Shown here: positions 35,209-43,137 of the stretch, in pieces
Layout of the letters: each line of letters begins with the position of its first letter
How positions within the stretch are numbered: position 1 is the stretch's first letter
Assembly: GCA_902791025.1 (NCBI GenBank)
Contig: CADATZ010000033.1
Span: 17,785-81,784 of the forward strand
From: an uncultured Chloroflexota bacterium
GTDB lineage: Bacteria; Chloroflexota; Anaerolineae; Anaerolineales; Anaerolineaceae
DNA: 64,000 bases
Reading direction: 5' to 3'
Notes under the pieces: generated by a model
What the model saw: the letters and a program-made list of their open reading frames with translations, nothing else
The model's database searches: none
What the model was told of the DNA's origin: nothing
Position numbers and translations under genes: made by a program

Positions 35209-38040
35209 ATGAAACTTCGTACGAAAGCACTTTTGCTGATGTCCGTTTTTATGGCTGCGACAAACGTCATCCTTGGCGCGGCGCTGATGCACCAGTCCCG
35301 TCGTTCCCTAAAATCACTGATCGACGGTCATATGCTGAGTGTTGTAAACACCGCGGCGGACATGATTGATGGCAACACCTTACAAAGTATAACGGAAGAC
35401 TCACAGGATTCAGAAGAATTCAATAAAATATACCAAACACTTTCCGTATTCCAAAATAACATCGGTCTCGATTTCATCTACGCTGCCCGGCGAACAGAAG
35501 AGGGCTCCTTCATTCTGGTTGTTGACCCCGCAAAAGAGGACATTGGTAAATACGGGACCATCATCCACGACACAGAAGCTCTGCGGACAGCCGGCAGCGG
35601 CACGGCAGCGGTCGATCAAAAACCCTACCGTGACAGCTTCGGCTACTATTACAGCGCATACAGTCCGGTTTTCAACGACTCAGGCAATGCCGCCGGTATC
35701 GTCGCCGCGGATTTCAATGCCGAATGGTACGAAGCCCAACTGAACCAAAATACCTGGACGATCATCCTTGTCAGCATCATCTCTCTTGCAGCCTGTCTGG
35801 GTATCGGGCTCTTTCTCACCAAAGAATATGAACGTCAGCTGGATTCGGTTCAGGTCAGTCTGCGCGATCTGGAAGATTATCTGAACACCCTGACCCGTGA
35901 CATGAACAGTAAAAAGAACCGCAAAGGCAGGACCGGACAAAGCGGAGGAAACACCATCAAATCACTCAATATGGAGATCAACGACCTGACGGATGATCTC
36001 CGGCAGTATATCCGCCAGACCGATTCACAGGCAAATGCCATGATCACCGCCATGGCTTCGGATTACCGCTCCGTTTATTATGTGAACCTCGATAATAATG
36101 ACGCTGTCTGTTATCGCTCCGACCACACCGACAAAGAACAAACACCCCGGGGAATCCATTTCCAATTCCGTGAAAGATTCACCTGGTATGCTGAAACGCA
36201 CGTAACGGATGCCTACCGCGAAGAATTTCTGCGCTTCATCGATCCCGAAAATATCCGCAAAAATCTCGCCAATAATCCCATCATCGGCTTCCGCTATCTG
36301 GTGAGGCGTAAGGGTCAGGAATATTACGAAATGATCCGCATGGCGGGTGTCCGCAGACCGGAAGACCGTGACGACCACATCGTACATGCCATCGGGCTCG
36401 GTCTCACCGTCATAGATACGGAAATGCGGGATACCATGGCGAAAAATGAAGCCCTGATCGAGGCTCTTGCCATGGCGGAAGAAGCCAACACAGCCAAAAC
36501 GGCTTTTCTTTCCAACATGAGCCATGAGATTCGCACACCCATGAACGCCATCATCGGTCTGGACACGCTCGCGCTTCACGATGAAGAAGTTTCTCCACAG
36601 ACAAGGGACTATCTGGAAAAAATCGGATCCAGTGCGCACCATCTGCTCAATTTGATCAATGAGATTCTGGACATGAGCCGCATTGAGTCCGGCCGTGTGA
36701 TGCTGAAAAACGACGAATTTTCGCTGAACGCAATGCTGGAACAGATCAACACCATGGTCATGTCGCAGTGCCAGGACAAAGGACTGACTTACGAATGCCG
36801 GTTCGTCAATGAAATGGACGAATACTATATCGGCGACAACATGAAGCTGAAGGAAGTGCTGCTGAACATTCTCAGCAACGCCATCAAATTCACCGACGCG
36901 CCGGGCAGCGTGACCCTGAGCGTTGAACATATGGCTGATTTTGAAGGCCAATCCACCTTGAAGTTTTCCATCAAAGATACCGGCGTCGGCATGGATAAGG
37001 ACTATATTCCGAAGATCTTCGACGCCTTCTCTCAGGAGGACAGCACCCGCAAGAACAAATACGGCTCTACCGGTCTGGGTATGGCAATCACCAAAAATAT
37101 CGTGGAAATGATGAACGGCACCATTCACGTCGAATCCGAAAAGGGTGTCGGGACAGAGTTTATCGTGACCGTGACATTGAAAAACACCGAACAGCAGCGG
37201 GATAAACACAAGGATATCATCGACCCGAAATCACTGCATGTGCTCGTGATTGACGATGAAGAAATCGCCGCGGAACATGCCCAGGTGGTACTCAATGATG
37301 CCGGTATCCGCGCGGATATCTGTCTGAGCGGAAAAGAAGCCCTGCATATGCTGGATATTCAGAATATGAAGCAGGATCACTACAATCTGATCCTGACAGA
37401 CTGGCGGATGCCGGACATGGACGGTGTGCAAACCGCCCGGGAGATCCGAAAGCAGCATCCTGATGAAAACCTTATCATCATTCTTACGCCCTACAGCCGG
37501 GATGACCTGCCGCTTGAAAATATACACGAAGAAATTGACGGCTTTCTCACAAAACCGCTTTCTGAGACGAACATTCTCCCGGACCTGGACCGCATTATCC
37601 GCCGCAGCCGCAAAACGCTGACCGCTGTCAAAAAACGTGCTAAGCTGGAAGGCAGCCGCATTCTGCTGGCTGAAGATATTGAACTGAACGCCGAGATCAT
37701 GATGGATATTCTCTCCATGCGTGAAGTTGAAGCCGACCATGCGGAAAATGGCAGGATCGCCGTAGAAATGTTTGAAAAGAGCACACCCGGCACCTACGCC
37801 GCCATTCTGATGGACGTCCGCATGCCTGAAATGGATGGGCTGGAAGCCACAGCAGCCATCCGCGCGCTGAACAGACCGGACGCTGCCAAGATCCCGATCA
37901 TCGCGCTCACCGCAAACGCCTTTGATGAAGACGCACAGCGCTCCCTCCAGGCCGGCATGAATGCACATCTCACCAAACCCGTAGAACCGGAACATCTTTA
38001 TCAGACATTGGAAGAACTGATTTACGAATCAAGAATGTAA
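35209..38040 (+). CDS. Hybrid sensor histidine kinase with two receiver domains
   Basis: The ATG at 35209 follows GGGAGAG. The 943-residue product has a membrane segment at the N-terminus, an extracytoplasmic sensor region and a second membrane segment (WTIILVSIISLAACLGIGLFL). A coiled linker and a PAS-like region come next. The HisKA motif is NMSHEIRTPMNAI with phospho-accepting H439. The HATPase domain has N, G1 and G2 boxes (LSNAIKFT, DTGVGM, GSTGLGMAI). Two receiver domains follow, with D731 (LTDWRMPDMDG) and D869 (LMDVRMPEMDG). Both receivers look intact. No output domain is attached, so a separate response regulator or phosphotransfer protein is expected elsewhere. Confidence 0.9.
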   Translation: MKLRTKALLLMSVFMAATNVILGAALMHQSRRSLKSLIDGHMLSVVNTAADMIDGNTLQSITEDSQDSEEFNKIYQTLSVFQNNIGLDFIYAARRTEEGSFILVVDPAKEDIGKYGTIIHDTEALRTAGSGTAAVDQKPYRDSFGYYYSAYSPVFNDSGNAAGIVAADFNAEWYEAQLNQNTWTIILVSIISLAACLGIGLFLTKEYERQLDSVQVSLRDLEDYLNTLTRDMNSKKNRKGRTGQSGGNTIKSLNMEINDLTDDLRQYIRQTDSQANAMITAMASDYRSVYYVNLDNNDAVCYRSDHTDKEQTPRGIHFQFRERFTWYAETHVTDAYREEFLRFIDPENIRKNLANNPIIGFRYLVRRKGQEYYEMIRMAGVRRPEDRDDHIVHAIGLGLTVIDTEMRDTMAKNEALIEALAMAEEANTAKTAFLSNMSHEIRTPMNAIIGLDTLALHDEEVSPQTRDYLEKIGSSAHHLLNLINEILDMSRIESGRVMLKNDEFSLNAMLEQINTMVMSQCQDKGLTYECRFVNEMDEYYIGDNMKLKEVLLNILSNAIKFTDAPGSVTLSVEHMADFEGQSTLKFSIKDTGVGMDKDYIPKIFDAFSQEDSTRKNKYGSTGLGMAITKNIVEMMNGTIHVESEKGVGTEFIVTVTLKNTEQQRDKHKDIIDPKSLHVLVIDDEEIAAEHAQVVLNDAGIRADICLSGKEALHMLDIQNMKQDHYNLILTDWRMPDMDGVQTAREIRKQHPDENLIIILTPYSRDDLPLENIHEEIDGFLTKPLSETNILPDLDRIIRRSRKTLTAVKKRAKLEGSRILLAEDIELNAEIMMDILSMREVEADHAENGRIAVEMFEKSTPGTYAAILMDVRMPEMDGLEATAAIRALNRPDAAKIPIIALTANAFDEDAQRSLQAGMNAHLTKPVEPEHLYQTLEELIYESRM

Positions 38041-38052
38041 AAAAGAAAAAAG

Positions 38053-38155
38053 GTTACTATTCAGGGGGAAGCACACAGTACAGTTTTCTTGTTGTTGCGA
38101 AGCCAACACAAGAAAACTGTACTGTGTGCTGCAATTCAAGGTAGTGAATAGATAC
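38053..38155. mobile_element. MITE copy d (103 bp)
   Basis: The ends are GTTACTATTCAG and GTGAATAGATAC. The internal hairpin is almost perfect: AGCACACAGTACAGTTTTCT pairs with its complement before GTGTGCT. The flanks are A-rich (GAAAAAAG and AAAAAAAA agree at 6 of 8). It lies 12 bp after the histidine-kinase stop. Confidence 0.7.
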
Positions 38156-38284
38156 AAAAAAAAATAAAAAAAGGGCGCATGTTCCCGATAAATTTCATCT
38201 GAATAAATACAAATATAAACAAAAGACAGCACTACAGAAATTTCGACTGTAATGCTGCCTTATTTAAATCACCGGCAAACCGAT

Positions 38285-39451
38285 TTATGCAAACAAATCG
38301 ATTCCGTTCTTCATTGGACCTGCATGGAGCATGGAAGCGATCGTCTGACCGATACAGCAGAAACCATCAATTGTTCCAAGATTTTTCGCAGCAGGAATTT
38401 GCGAGCCAAAAATAAGCAGCGGCACATATTCCCGTGTGTGGTCCGTTCCCGGATGCGTCGGGTCATTACCATGATCTGCGGAGATCATTACCACATCACC
38501 ATCCTGCAATTTCCACACGAAATTACCAAGCCAGTTATCAAATTCGGTCAGTGCATTGGCATAACCTTTGACGTCACGGCGATGTCCATAATTGGTGTCG
38601 AAATCCACCAGATTGACAAAGATAAGTCCTTCCGGGAACTTTTCCATACACTCTTCTGTGTGATGCATCCCATCCAGATTAGACTGATTATGGACAGCAA
38701 AAGTAACACCTTCTCCGGCAAAAATATCCTCGATCTTCCCTACACAGGCGACGGTTTTCCCCTGACTCTTGAGGCGGGTCATGATCGTTTCCTCCGGCGG
38801 TACCAGGGAGAAATCACGCCGGTTCGCCGTGCGTTTGAAATGACCGGCACCGGTACCGACAAAGGGACGGGCGATCACACGGGCAACACCATGTTTACCG
38901 GTCAGAATTTTGCGGGCGATGCGGCAGTATTCATACAGTGTTTCAATCGGAACAATATCCTGGTGAGCTGCGATCTGAAAAACGGAATCCGCAGACGTAT
39001 AAACGATCAAATCCCCTGTGCGCATATGCTCTTCACCCAGTTCATCCAGGATCGTAGTGCCGGAAGCGACGCAATTTCCTAAAACACCTCTGCCGGTTTG
39101 TTCACGGAAAGGTTTCAAAATTTCCTCCGGAAAACCGTTCGGATAAGTTGGCAGACGCTTCGGGCTGATGATCCCGGCGATCTCCCAATGGCCGATGGTT
39201 GTATCTTTCCCGGCAGAAAGCTCGTGAAGCCGGGCATAAGAACCAAGCGGATATTTTGCAGGTTCAAAACCTACCATTCCGTCAATATTCCCCAACCCGA
39301 GGAATTGCATAACCGGCAGTTTAAATCCCGGAATAGAAGCCGCAATATGTCCCAACGTATTCGGATTCACATCACCAAAGTCTGCAGCATCCGGAGCAGG
39401 TCCCATCCCGACGCTGTCTAAAATAATCAGAAAAACTCGTTTAATATCCAC
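38285..39451 (-). CDS. deoB: Phosphopentomutase
   Basis: The GTG at 39451 has GAGGAAG 6-8 nt upstream and gives the standard N-terminus VDIKRVFLIILDSVGMG. The 388-residue alkaline-phosphatase-superfamily enzyme has the nucleophile/metal region LDSVGMGPAPDA, DTTIGHWEIAG, VYTSADSVFQIAAH, LVDFDTNYGHRRD and ISADHGNDPTHPGTDHTREYVP. These hold the two Mn ligands sets (Asp and His). It interconverts ribose 1- and 5-phosphates in nucleoside salvage. It is transcribed alone; the 292-bp upstream gap holds MITE copy e and a promoter-like A/T-rich stretch. Confidence 0.95.
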   Translation of the reverse strand: MDIKRVFLIILDSVGMGPAPDAADFGDVNPNTLGHIAASIPGFKLPVMQFLGLGNIDGMVGFEPAKYPLGSYARLHELSAGKDTTIGHWEIAGIISPKRLPTYPNGFPEEILKPFREQTGRGVLGNCVASGTTILDELGEEHMRTGDLIVYTSADSVFQIAAHQDIVPIETLYEYCRIARKILTGKHGVARVIARPFVGTGAGHFKRTANRRDFSLVPPEETIMTRLKSQGKTVACVGKIEDIFAGEGVTFAVHNQSNLDGMHHTEECMEKFPEGLIFVNLVDFDTNYGHRRDVKGYANALTEFDNWLGNFVWKLQDGDVVMISADHGNDPTHPGTDHTREYVPLLIFGSQIPAAKNLGTIDGFCCIGQTIASMLHAGPMKNGIDLFA

Positions 39452-39591
39452 TTTGAACTTCCTCCTCTGCTTTCTATGCGCGGCTGATACCGCAGCCTGT
39501 ATTTTCATCTTCCGGCGAATTCAACCGGTTTTTATATAATTATAATCCTTTGTGCGAATCCGAAAAGAGCGAAAACTGATATAATCTTAAT

Positions 39592-39694
39592 ATAACTGTT
39601 CAAAGCTTGCGAGACGCACATGGGGACAGGCATGCTTGTACGGGCTACGCCGCACATGTTGCCAGTCCCCATGTGCTCCATACTGAATAGATAC
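39592..39694. mobile_element. MITE copy e (103 bp)
   Basis: The ends are ATAACTGTTCAA and CTGAATAGATAC. The internal stem GCACATGGGGACAGGCAT is answered by TGCCAGTCCCCATGTGC. Of the copies, it is the closest to the fresh copy f inside. The flanks do not match. Confidence 0.68.
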
Positions 39695-39743
39695 ATTAGA
39701 CTTTAGATGGCAGAAGACAGAAATCAGTTTAAGGCGGGTGACT

Positions 39744-40430
39744 ATGGAAAATATACAAATCGGAAAAGTTGTGATCGTTCGGGATTCCTTTTTGACAGAA
39801 AATGAAAGGGACCTGAAGGGGCAAAAGGGGATCGTCCGCATGCTTTATGACGCGGACCCGACGGATGAACAGACACAGGACGAGGTGATGGTCGAATGGA
39901 CGCCGGAAACACTGGATGGCTTTGAGGATGATTACTTTTATGACGCGTTTGATCAGGAAGTCAGCTGGACCAGCTATATTCTGCCCGCGGAAGTGCTGGA
40001 ACAGACCGACGAAAAGCTCGACGAGTTTGAACTTGCCTGGAAAAAACAGGAGATCTTCACACGTCTGTTCCTGGACGGGCTGGGCCGCGAAGGAAAACTG
40101 ATCATCAAAGCCTTTGAAAAACCTGTCGACCCTGCGGTCAAAATGCCCATGGACTGCTGGCTGGATTATCTGAATGAATCACTGCGTTTTCCGGTCAAAT
40201 GCAAGGTCTGTTTCCCCTACGATGAAGAGGATGGACCGCTGCAGGAAAACTGCCGGGTGAGCCTGACCGGGCTTAATGGCGTGGACCGCAATCTGGGTGT
40301 ACTGGCGGAAGTGGAATATCACGGGAAACCCTATATTTTACCGCTGCAGGACCTGACCGGCGGTGATGGCTATTCCAAGGATGGCAAATATCTGGATGCT
40401 TACGGATTGTGGCTGGTCTGCATCTCCTGA
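39744..40430 (+). CDS. Protein with a CcbP-like calcium-binding domain (tentative)
   Basis: The ATG at 39744 has AAGGCGG upstream. The 228-residue acidic protein starts with an SH3/KOW-like piece (MENIQIGKVVIVRDSFLTENERDLKGQKGIV) and an Asp/Glu-rich middle. The C-terminal half (WLDYLNESLRFPVKCKVCF to ILPLQDL) resembles the small calcium-binding CcbP fold of cyanobacteria (WxxYLxExLxFPF pattern). The calcium role is therefore tentative. The dus gene starts 11 nt after its stop, so both are in one operon with the YcgN-like gene. Confidence 0.55.
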   Translation: MENIQIGKVVIVRDSFLTENERDLKGQKGIVRMLYDADPTDEQTQDEVMVEWTPETLDGFEDDYFYDAFDQEVSWTSYILPAEVLEQTDEKLDEFELAWKKQEIFTRLFLDGLGREGKLIIKAFEKPVDPAVKMPMDCWLDYLNESLRFPVKCKVCFPYDEEDGPLQENCRVSLTGLNGVDRNLGVLAEVEYHGKPYILPLQDLTGGDGYSKDGKYLDAYGLWLVCIS

Positions 40431-40441
40431 GTGACTGAACC

Positions 40442-41404
40442 GTGAATTTCAAGCCATTTTCCATAGGCTCCATCACCATCAGCAAGCCGCTTTTACAGGC
40501 TCCGCTGGATGGCTGGACCAATGAACCCTTCCGCCGCATCACCAGAGAGCTGGGTGCGCCTGTTTCGGTTACAGAGTTTATCAACGGTCTTGACGTGGTT
40601 CATAAAACGCCAAACCTGCCGCAGCGCATCGCTTTTGACGAATCGGAACGACCAATCATCTTTCAATTATTTGATGATGACCCGCAGCGGCTGATCGATT
40701 CCGCCTGTATTTTAGAGGCACGCTGCCATCCGGATGCTTTTGACATCAATATGGGGTGCTCCGCCCGCCAGGTTGCCAACCGGGGAGCGGGAGCCGGTCT
40801 GCTGCGTCATCCGGAGAAAATTGAAACGATCATCTCCGGAATCAGAGCTAAGGTTTCCGTGCCTGTTACCGCCAAGATCCGGCTGGGCTGGGATGATGAT
40901 TCCATCAACTACCTCGAAGTCGGGAAAATCGTGGAAGACTGCGGAGCCGCCATGATCACGCTTCATGCCCGGACACGCAAGCAAGAGTACAGCGGTCATG
41001 CGGACTGGTCCGCTATCGCCGCGATGAAAGTATCCCTGCATATCCCCGTAGTCGGGAACGGTGACGTTGTTACTGTTGCCGATGCGGAACGCATGATAAA
41101 CGAAACCGGCTGTGACGCGGTCATGGTCGGACGGGCGATGCTGCGCAATCCATGGATCTTCGCGGGGTATGATTTTGAAGAAGTGCCGATGGATCTTTTC
41201 CGTGACACCTGTCGGAAACATCTGCGGTATAACATGGAATATTACGGCGAACAATGGGGCTGTGTGACCTTCCGCAAATTCGCCAAACGCTACCTTTCAC
41301 GTCTGGAAGTCAGCCGCGAAGATATGCTGAAGCTGATGACCACGGATGATCCGGCAAGCTTCTGCGGATACTTTGACGCCTTATTGAATGGAGAAACCCT
41401 GTGA
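40442..41404 (+). CDS. dus: tRNA-dihydrouridine synthase (Dus family)
   Basis: This is a 320-residue FMN enzyme with a GTG start. The TIM-barrel motifs are clear: APLDGWTNEPFRR (FMN phosphate end), FDINMGCSARQV with the catalytic Cys, VTAKIRLGW, TLHARTRKQEYSGHADW, VVGNGDV and VMVGRAMLRNPW. The residues after the Cys (SARQV) differ from the usual PxxKV. The C-terminal helical domain binds tRNA. It reduces uridine in the D-loop. No good ribosome site precedes the GTG, so translation is probably coupled to the gene before it. The stop overlaps the GTG of the next gene. Confidence 0.9.
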   Translation: MNFKPFSIGSITISKPLLQAPLDGWTNEPFRRITRELGAPVSVTEFINGLDVVHKTPNLPQRIAFDESERPIIFQLFDDDPQRLIDSACILEARCHPDAFDINMGCSARQVANRGAGAGLLRHPEKIETIISGIRAKVSVPVTAKIRLGWDDDSINYLEVGKIVEDCGAAMITLHARTRKQEYSGHADWSAIAAMKVSLHIPVVGNGDVVTVADAERMINETGCDAVMVGRAMLRNPWIFAGYDFEEVPMDLFRDTCRKHLRYNMEYYGEQWGCVTFRKFAKRYLSRLEVSREDMLKLMTTDDPASFCGYFDALLNGETL

Positions 41405-41892
41405 AGGACCTGACCGGATTTTTGACAGAAGAGGAATGGGAACTGCTTTGCGACTGCTGCGCATTGTGCTGTCTTTATAAAGTACAGGACGATGATACCG
41501 GAGAAGTCTTCTACACATCAGTCGTCTGCCCCTACCTGAACAAGGAAAACGCTCACTGTGTCTGCTACCCGCAGCGATTTCAAAAAATGCCGACCTGTAC
41601 AAAAATCTCACCGGAAAGCCTGCCGAAAATCGCCCACTGGCTGCCGAAAAGCTGCGCGTACCGCTGCCTCTACGAGGGTGTTCAGCTCCCGGGCTGGCAT
41701 CCGCTTTTCTCCGATCCCTCCGAGGAAGCTGTCGCATTGCGTAAAAAAATCGAGAATATCTGTATCCGTCCGAACACCTGTATCAGTAAAAACACTGTCA
41801 ATGATCTGATCCAAAACAGCCGTGTTCCGAAATCGAACCATAAACTCACCCGTCTGCTGCTGAATAACGTAATCGAAGATATTGATATTTAG
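41401..41892 (+). CDS. YcgN-family (UPF0260) cysteine-cluster protein
   Basis: This 163-residue protein starts at a GTG that overlaps the stop of dus by 4 nt. Conserved cysteines are arranged as CDCCALCC, VVCPYL, HCVCYPQR, PTCTKI and SCAYRCLYEG, followed by LPGWHPL. This is the signature of the COG2983/YcgN family, predicted to bind zinc or an iron-sulfur cluster. Its biochemical role is unknown. Its stop codon (TAG) borders the repeat array at 41893. Confidence 0.85.
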   Translation: MKDLTGFLTEEEWELLCDCCALCCLYKVQDDDTGEVFYTSVVCPYLNKENAHCVCYPQRFQKMPTCTKISPESLPKIAHWLPKSCAYRCLYEGVQLPGWHPLFSDPSEEAVALRKKIENICIRPNTCISKNTVNDLIQNSRVPKSNHKLTRLLLNNVIEDIDI

Positions 41893-42036
41893 GGGTTAGG
41901 GGTTAGGATATAGGAGATAGGCAATAGGCAATAGGATATAGGATATAGGATGTAGGATGTAGGATGTAGGATGTAGGGTATAGAAGTGATAGGCTCCGAA
42001 CTCACTATCTCCTATCTCCTATCCCCTATTTCCTAA
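41893..42036. repeat. Short-word inverted array before the glycosyltransferase
   Basis: TAGGATATAGGAGATAGGC and AGGATGTAGG words on the left are answered by CTATCTCCTATCCCCTATTTCC words on the right, separated by about 25 bp. This is one of the most regular examples of the large imperfect hairpin class. Confidence 0.8.
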
Positions 42037-42051
42037 TAAAGGAGTAATTCA

Positions 42052-43137
42052 GTGAAAATCGCATACTTTATTTCCTCACATGGATTTGGGCATGCAAGCC
42101 GCGCTTCCGCGATCATGGAAGCACTGACCGCGCTTGATCCTGAAATCAAATTTGAAATCTTCACCGGTACACCGGAATGGCTTTTCCGGGATGCCTGTCT
42201 CGATAATTTCACCTATCATCCGGGGGCGGTCGATGTGGGGTTGGTACAGACCGGACCGATGGGCCACGACCTGCCGCGCAGCGTGGAAAATATCACTGCT
42301 TATCTGGACAGCATTCCGGAACGTTCCGATGCCTTGTCAGCAGAACTGCGGAACATCGGCGCGGATGCCGTGATCGCGGATATCTCTCCGCTGGGCATCA
42401 TCAGCGGGAAAAAGGCAGGGCTGCCGGTTTTTCTCTTCGAAAACTTCACCTGGGACTGGATCTATGAATTATATGAACCGCAATGTCCCGAATTTCAGGA
42501 GATCAATTCACGTCTCCAAAAGATTTTTGTACAGGCCGATTACCGGATGCAATCGGAACCATTATGTGACCCGCTTCCAAGCGCAGACATCCTGATCCCG
42601 CCTGCCAGCCGGAAACCGCATCACACTGCGGCGGAATTCAGGGCTTCGCTCGGCATTCCGGAGAGCCATCACATCGGGCTGATTTCCATGGGCGGCATTC
42701 CGGAAGATCTTGATTTCGTGGTGAACCGTCATATTCCGGAGAATCTTACCCTGCTGCTGCCGGGTACCTTTGAGAAAACTGAGCATATCGGGAACAAGAT
42801 CCTGCTGCCGCACCACTCCGGTTACTACCACCCGGACATGGTACATGCGGCTGACTTTGTGATCGGCAAAGCCGGATATTCCACCATCGCGGAGGTCTGT
42901 GCTGCCGGAGCTGCTTATGGGTACATCTCAAGAGAAAACTTCCGTGAGTCGGATGTCACATCCGCCTTTTTAGCGCAGCGAACCAACACACTGGAAATCG
43001 CGCTGGACCGTTTTGAGTCTTTTACACTGGATGAAGAAATAACAGAACTTCTGCGGCTGGGGAAAACCTCACCACAGCCGGTCAACGGGTCCGATATTGC
43101 AGCGTCGTTTATTATTTCGAAATTGCCCTGCCGCTGA
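42052..43137 (+). CDS. GT-B-fold glycosyltransferase-like protein (GT28/MurG-like)
   Basis: The GTG at 42052 follows AAGGAG. The 361-residue protein starts with MKIAYFISSHGFGHASRASAI, a Gly-rich loop with the HGxGHxxR pattern of undecaprenyl- or UDP-sugar transferases. The C-terminal domain has LISMGGIPEDLDF, LLPHHSGYYHPDMVHAADFVIGKAGYSTIAEV and typical nucleotide-sugar-binding residues (GKAGYSTIAE). It may be a bacterial glycosyltransferase acting on cell-surface sugars, or a related epimerase-like protein. Its 3' end overlaps the convergent sensor gene by 26 bp. Confidence 0.75.
   Translation: MKIAYFISSHGFGHASRASAIMEALTALDPEIKFEIFTGTPEWLFRDACLDNFTYHPGAVDVGLVQTGPMGHDLPRSVENITAYLDSIPERSDALSAELRNIGADAVIADISPLGIISGKKAGLPVFLFENFTWDWIYELYEPQCPEFQEINSRLQKIFVQADYRMQSEPLCDPLPSADILIPPASRKPHHTAAEFRASLGIPESHHIGLISMGGIPEDLDFVVNRHIPENLTLLLPGTFEKTEHIGNKILLPHHSGYYHPDMVHAADFVIGKAGYSTIAEVCAAGAAYGYISRENFRESDVTSAFLAQRTNTLEIALDRFESFTLDEEITELLRLGKTSPQPVNGSDIAASFIISKLPCR

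Noticed and set aside
36025..37209. Long minus-strand open frame opposite the histidine kinase
   Set aside because: It is the antisense shadow of a well-conserved kinase reading frame and has no ribosome site or recognisable domain.
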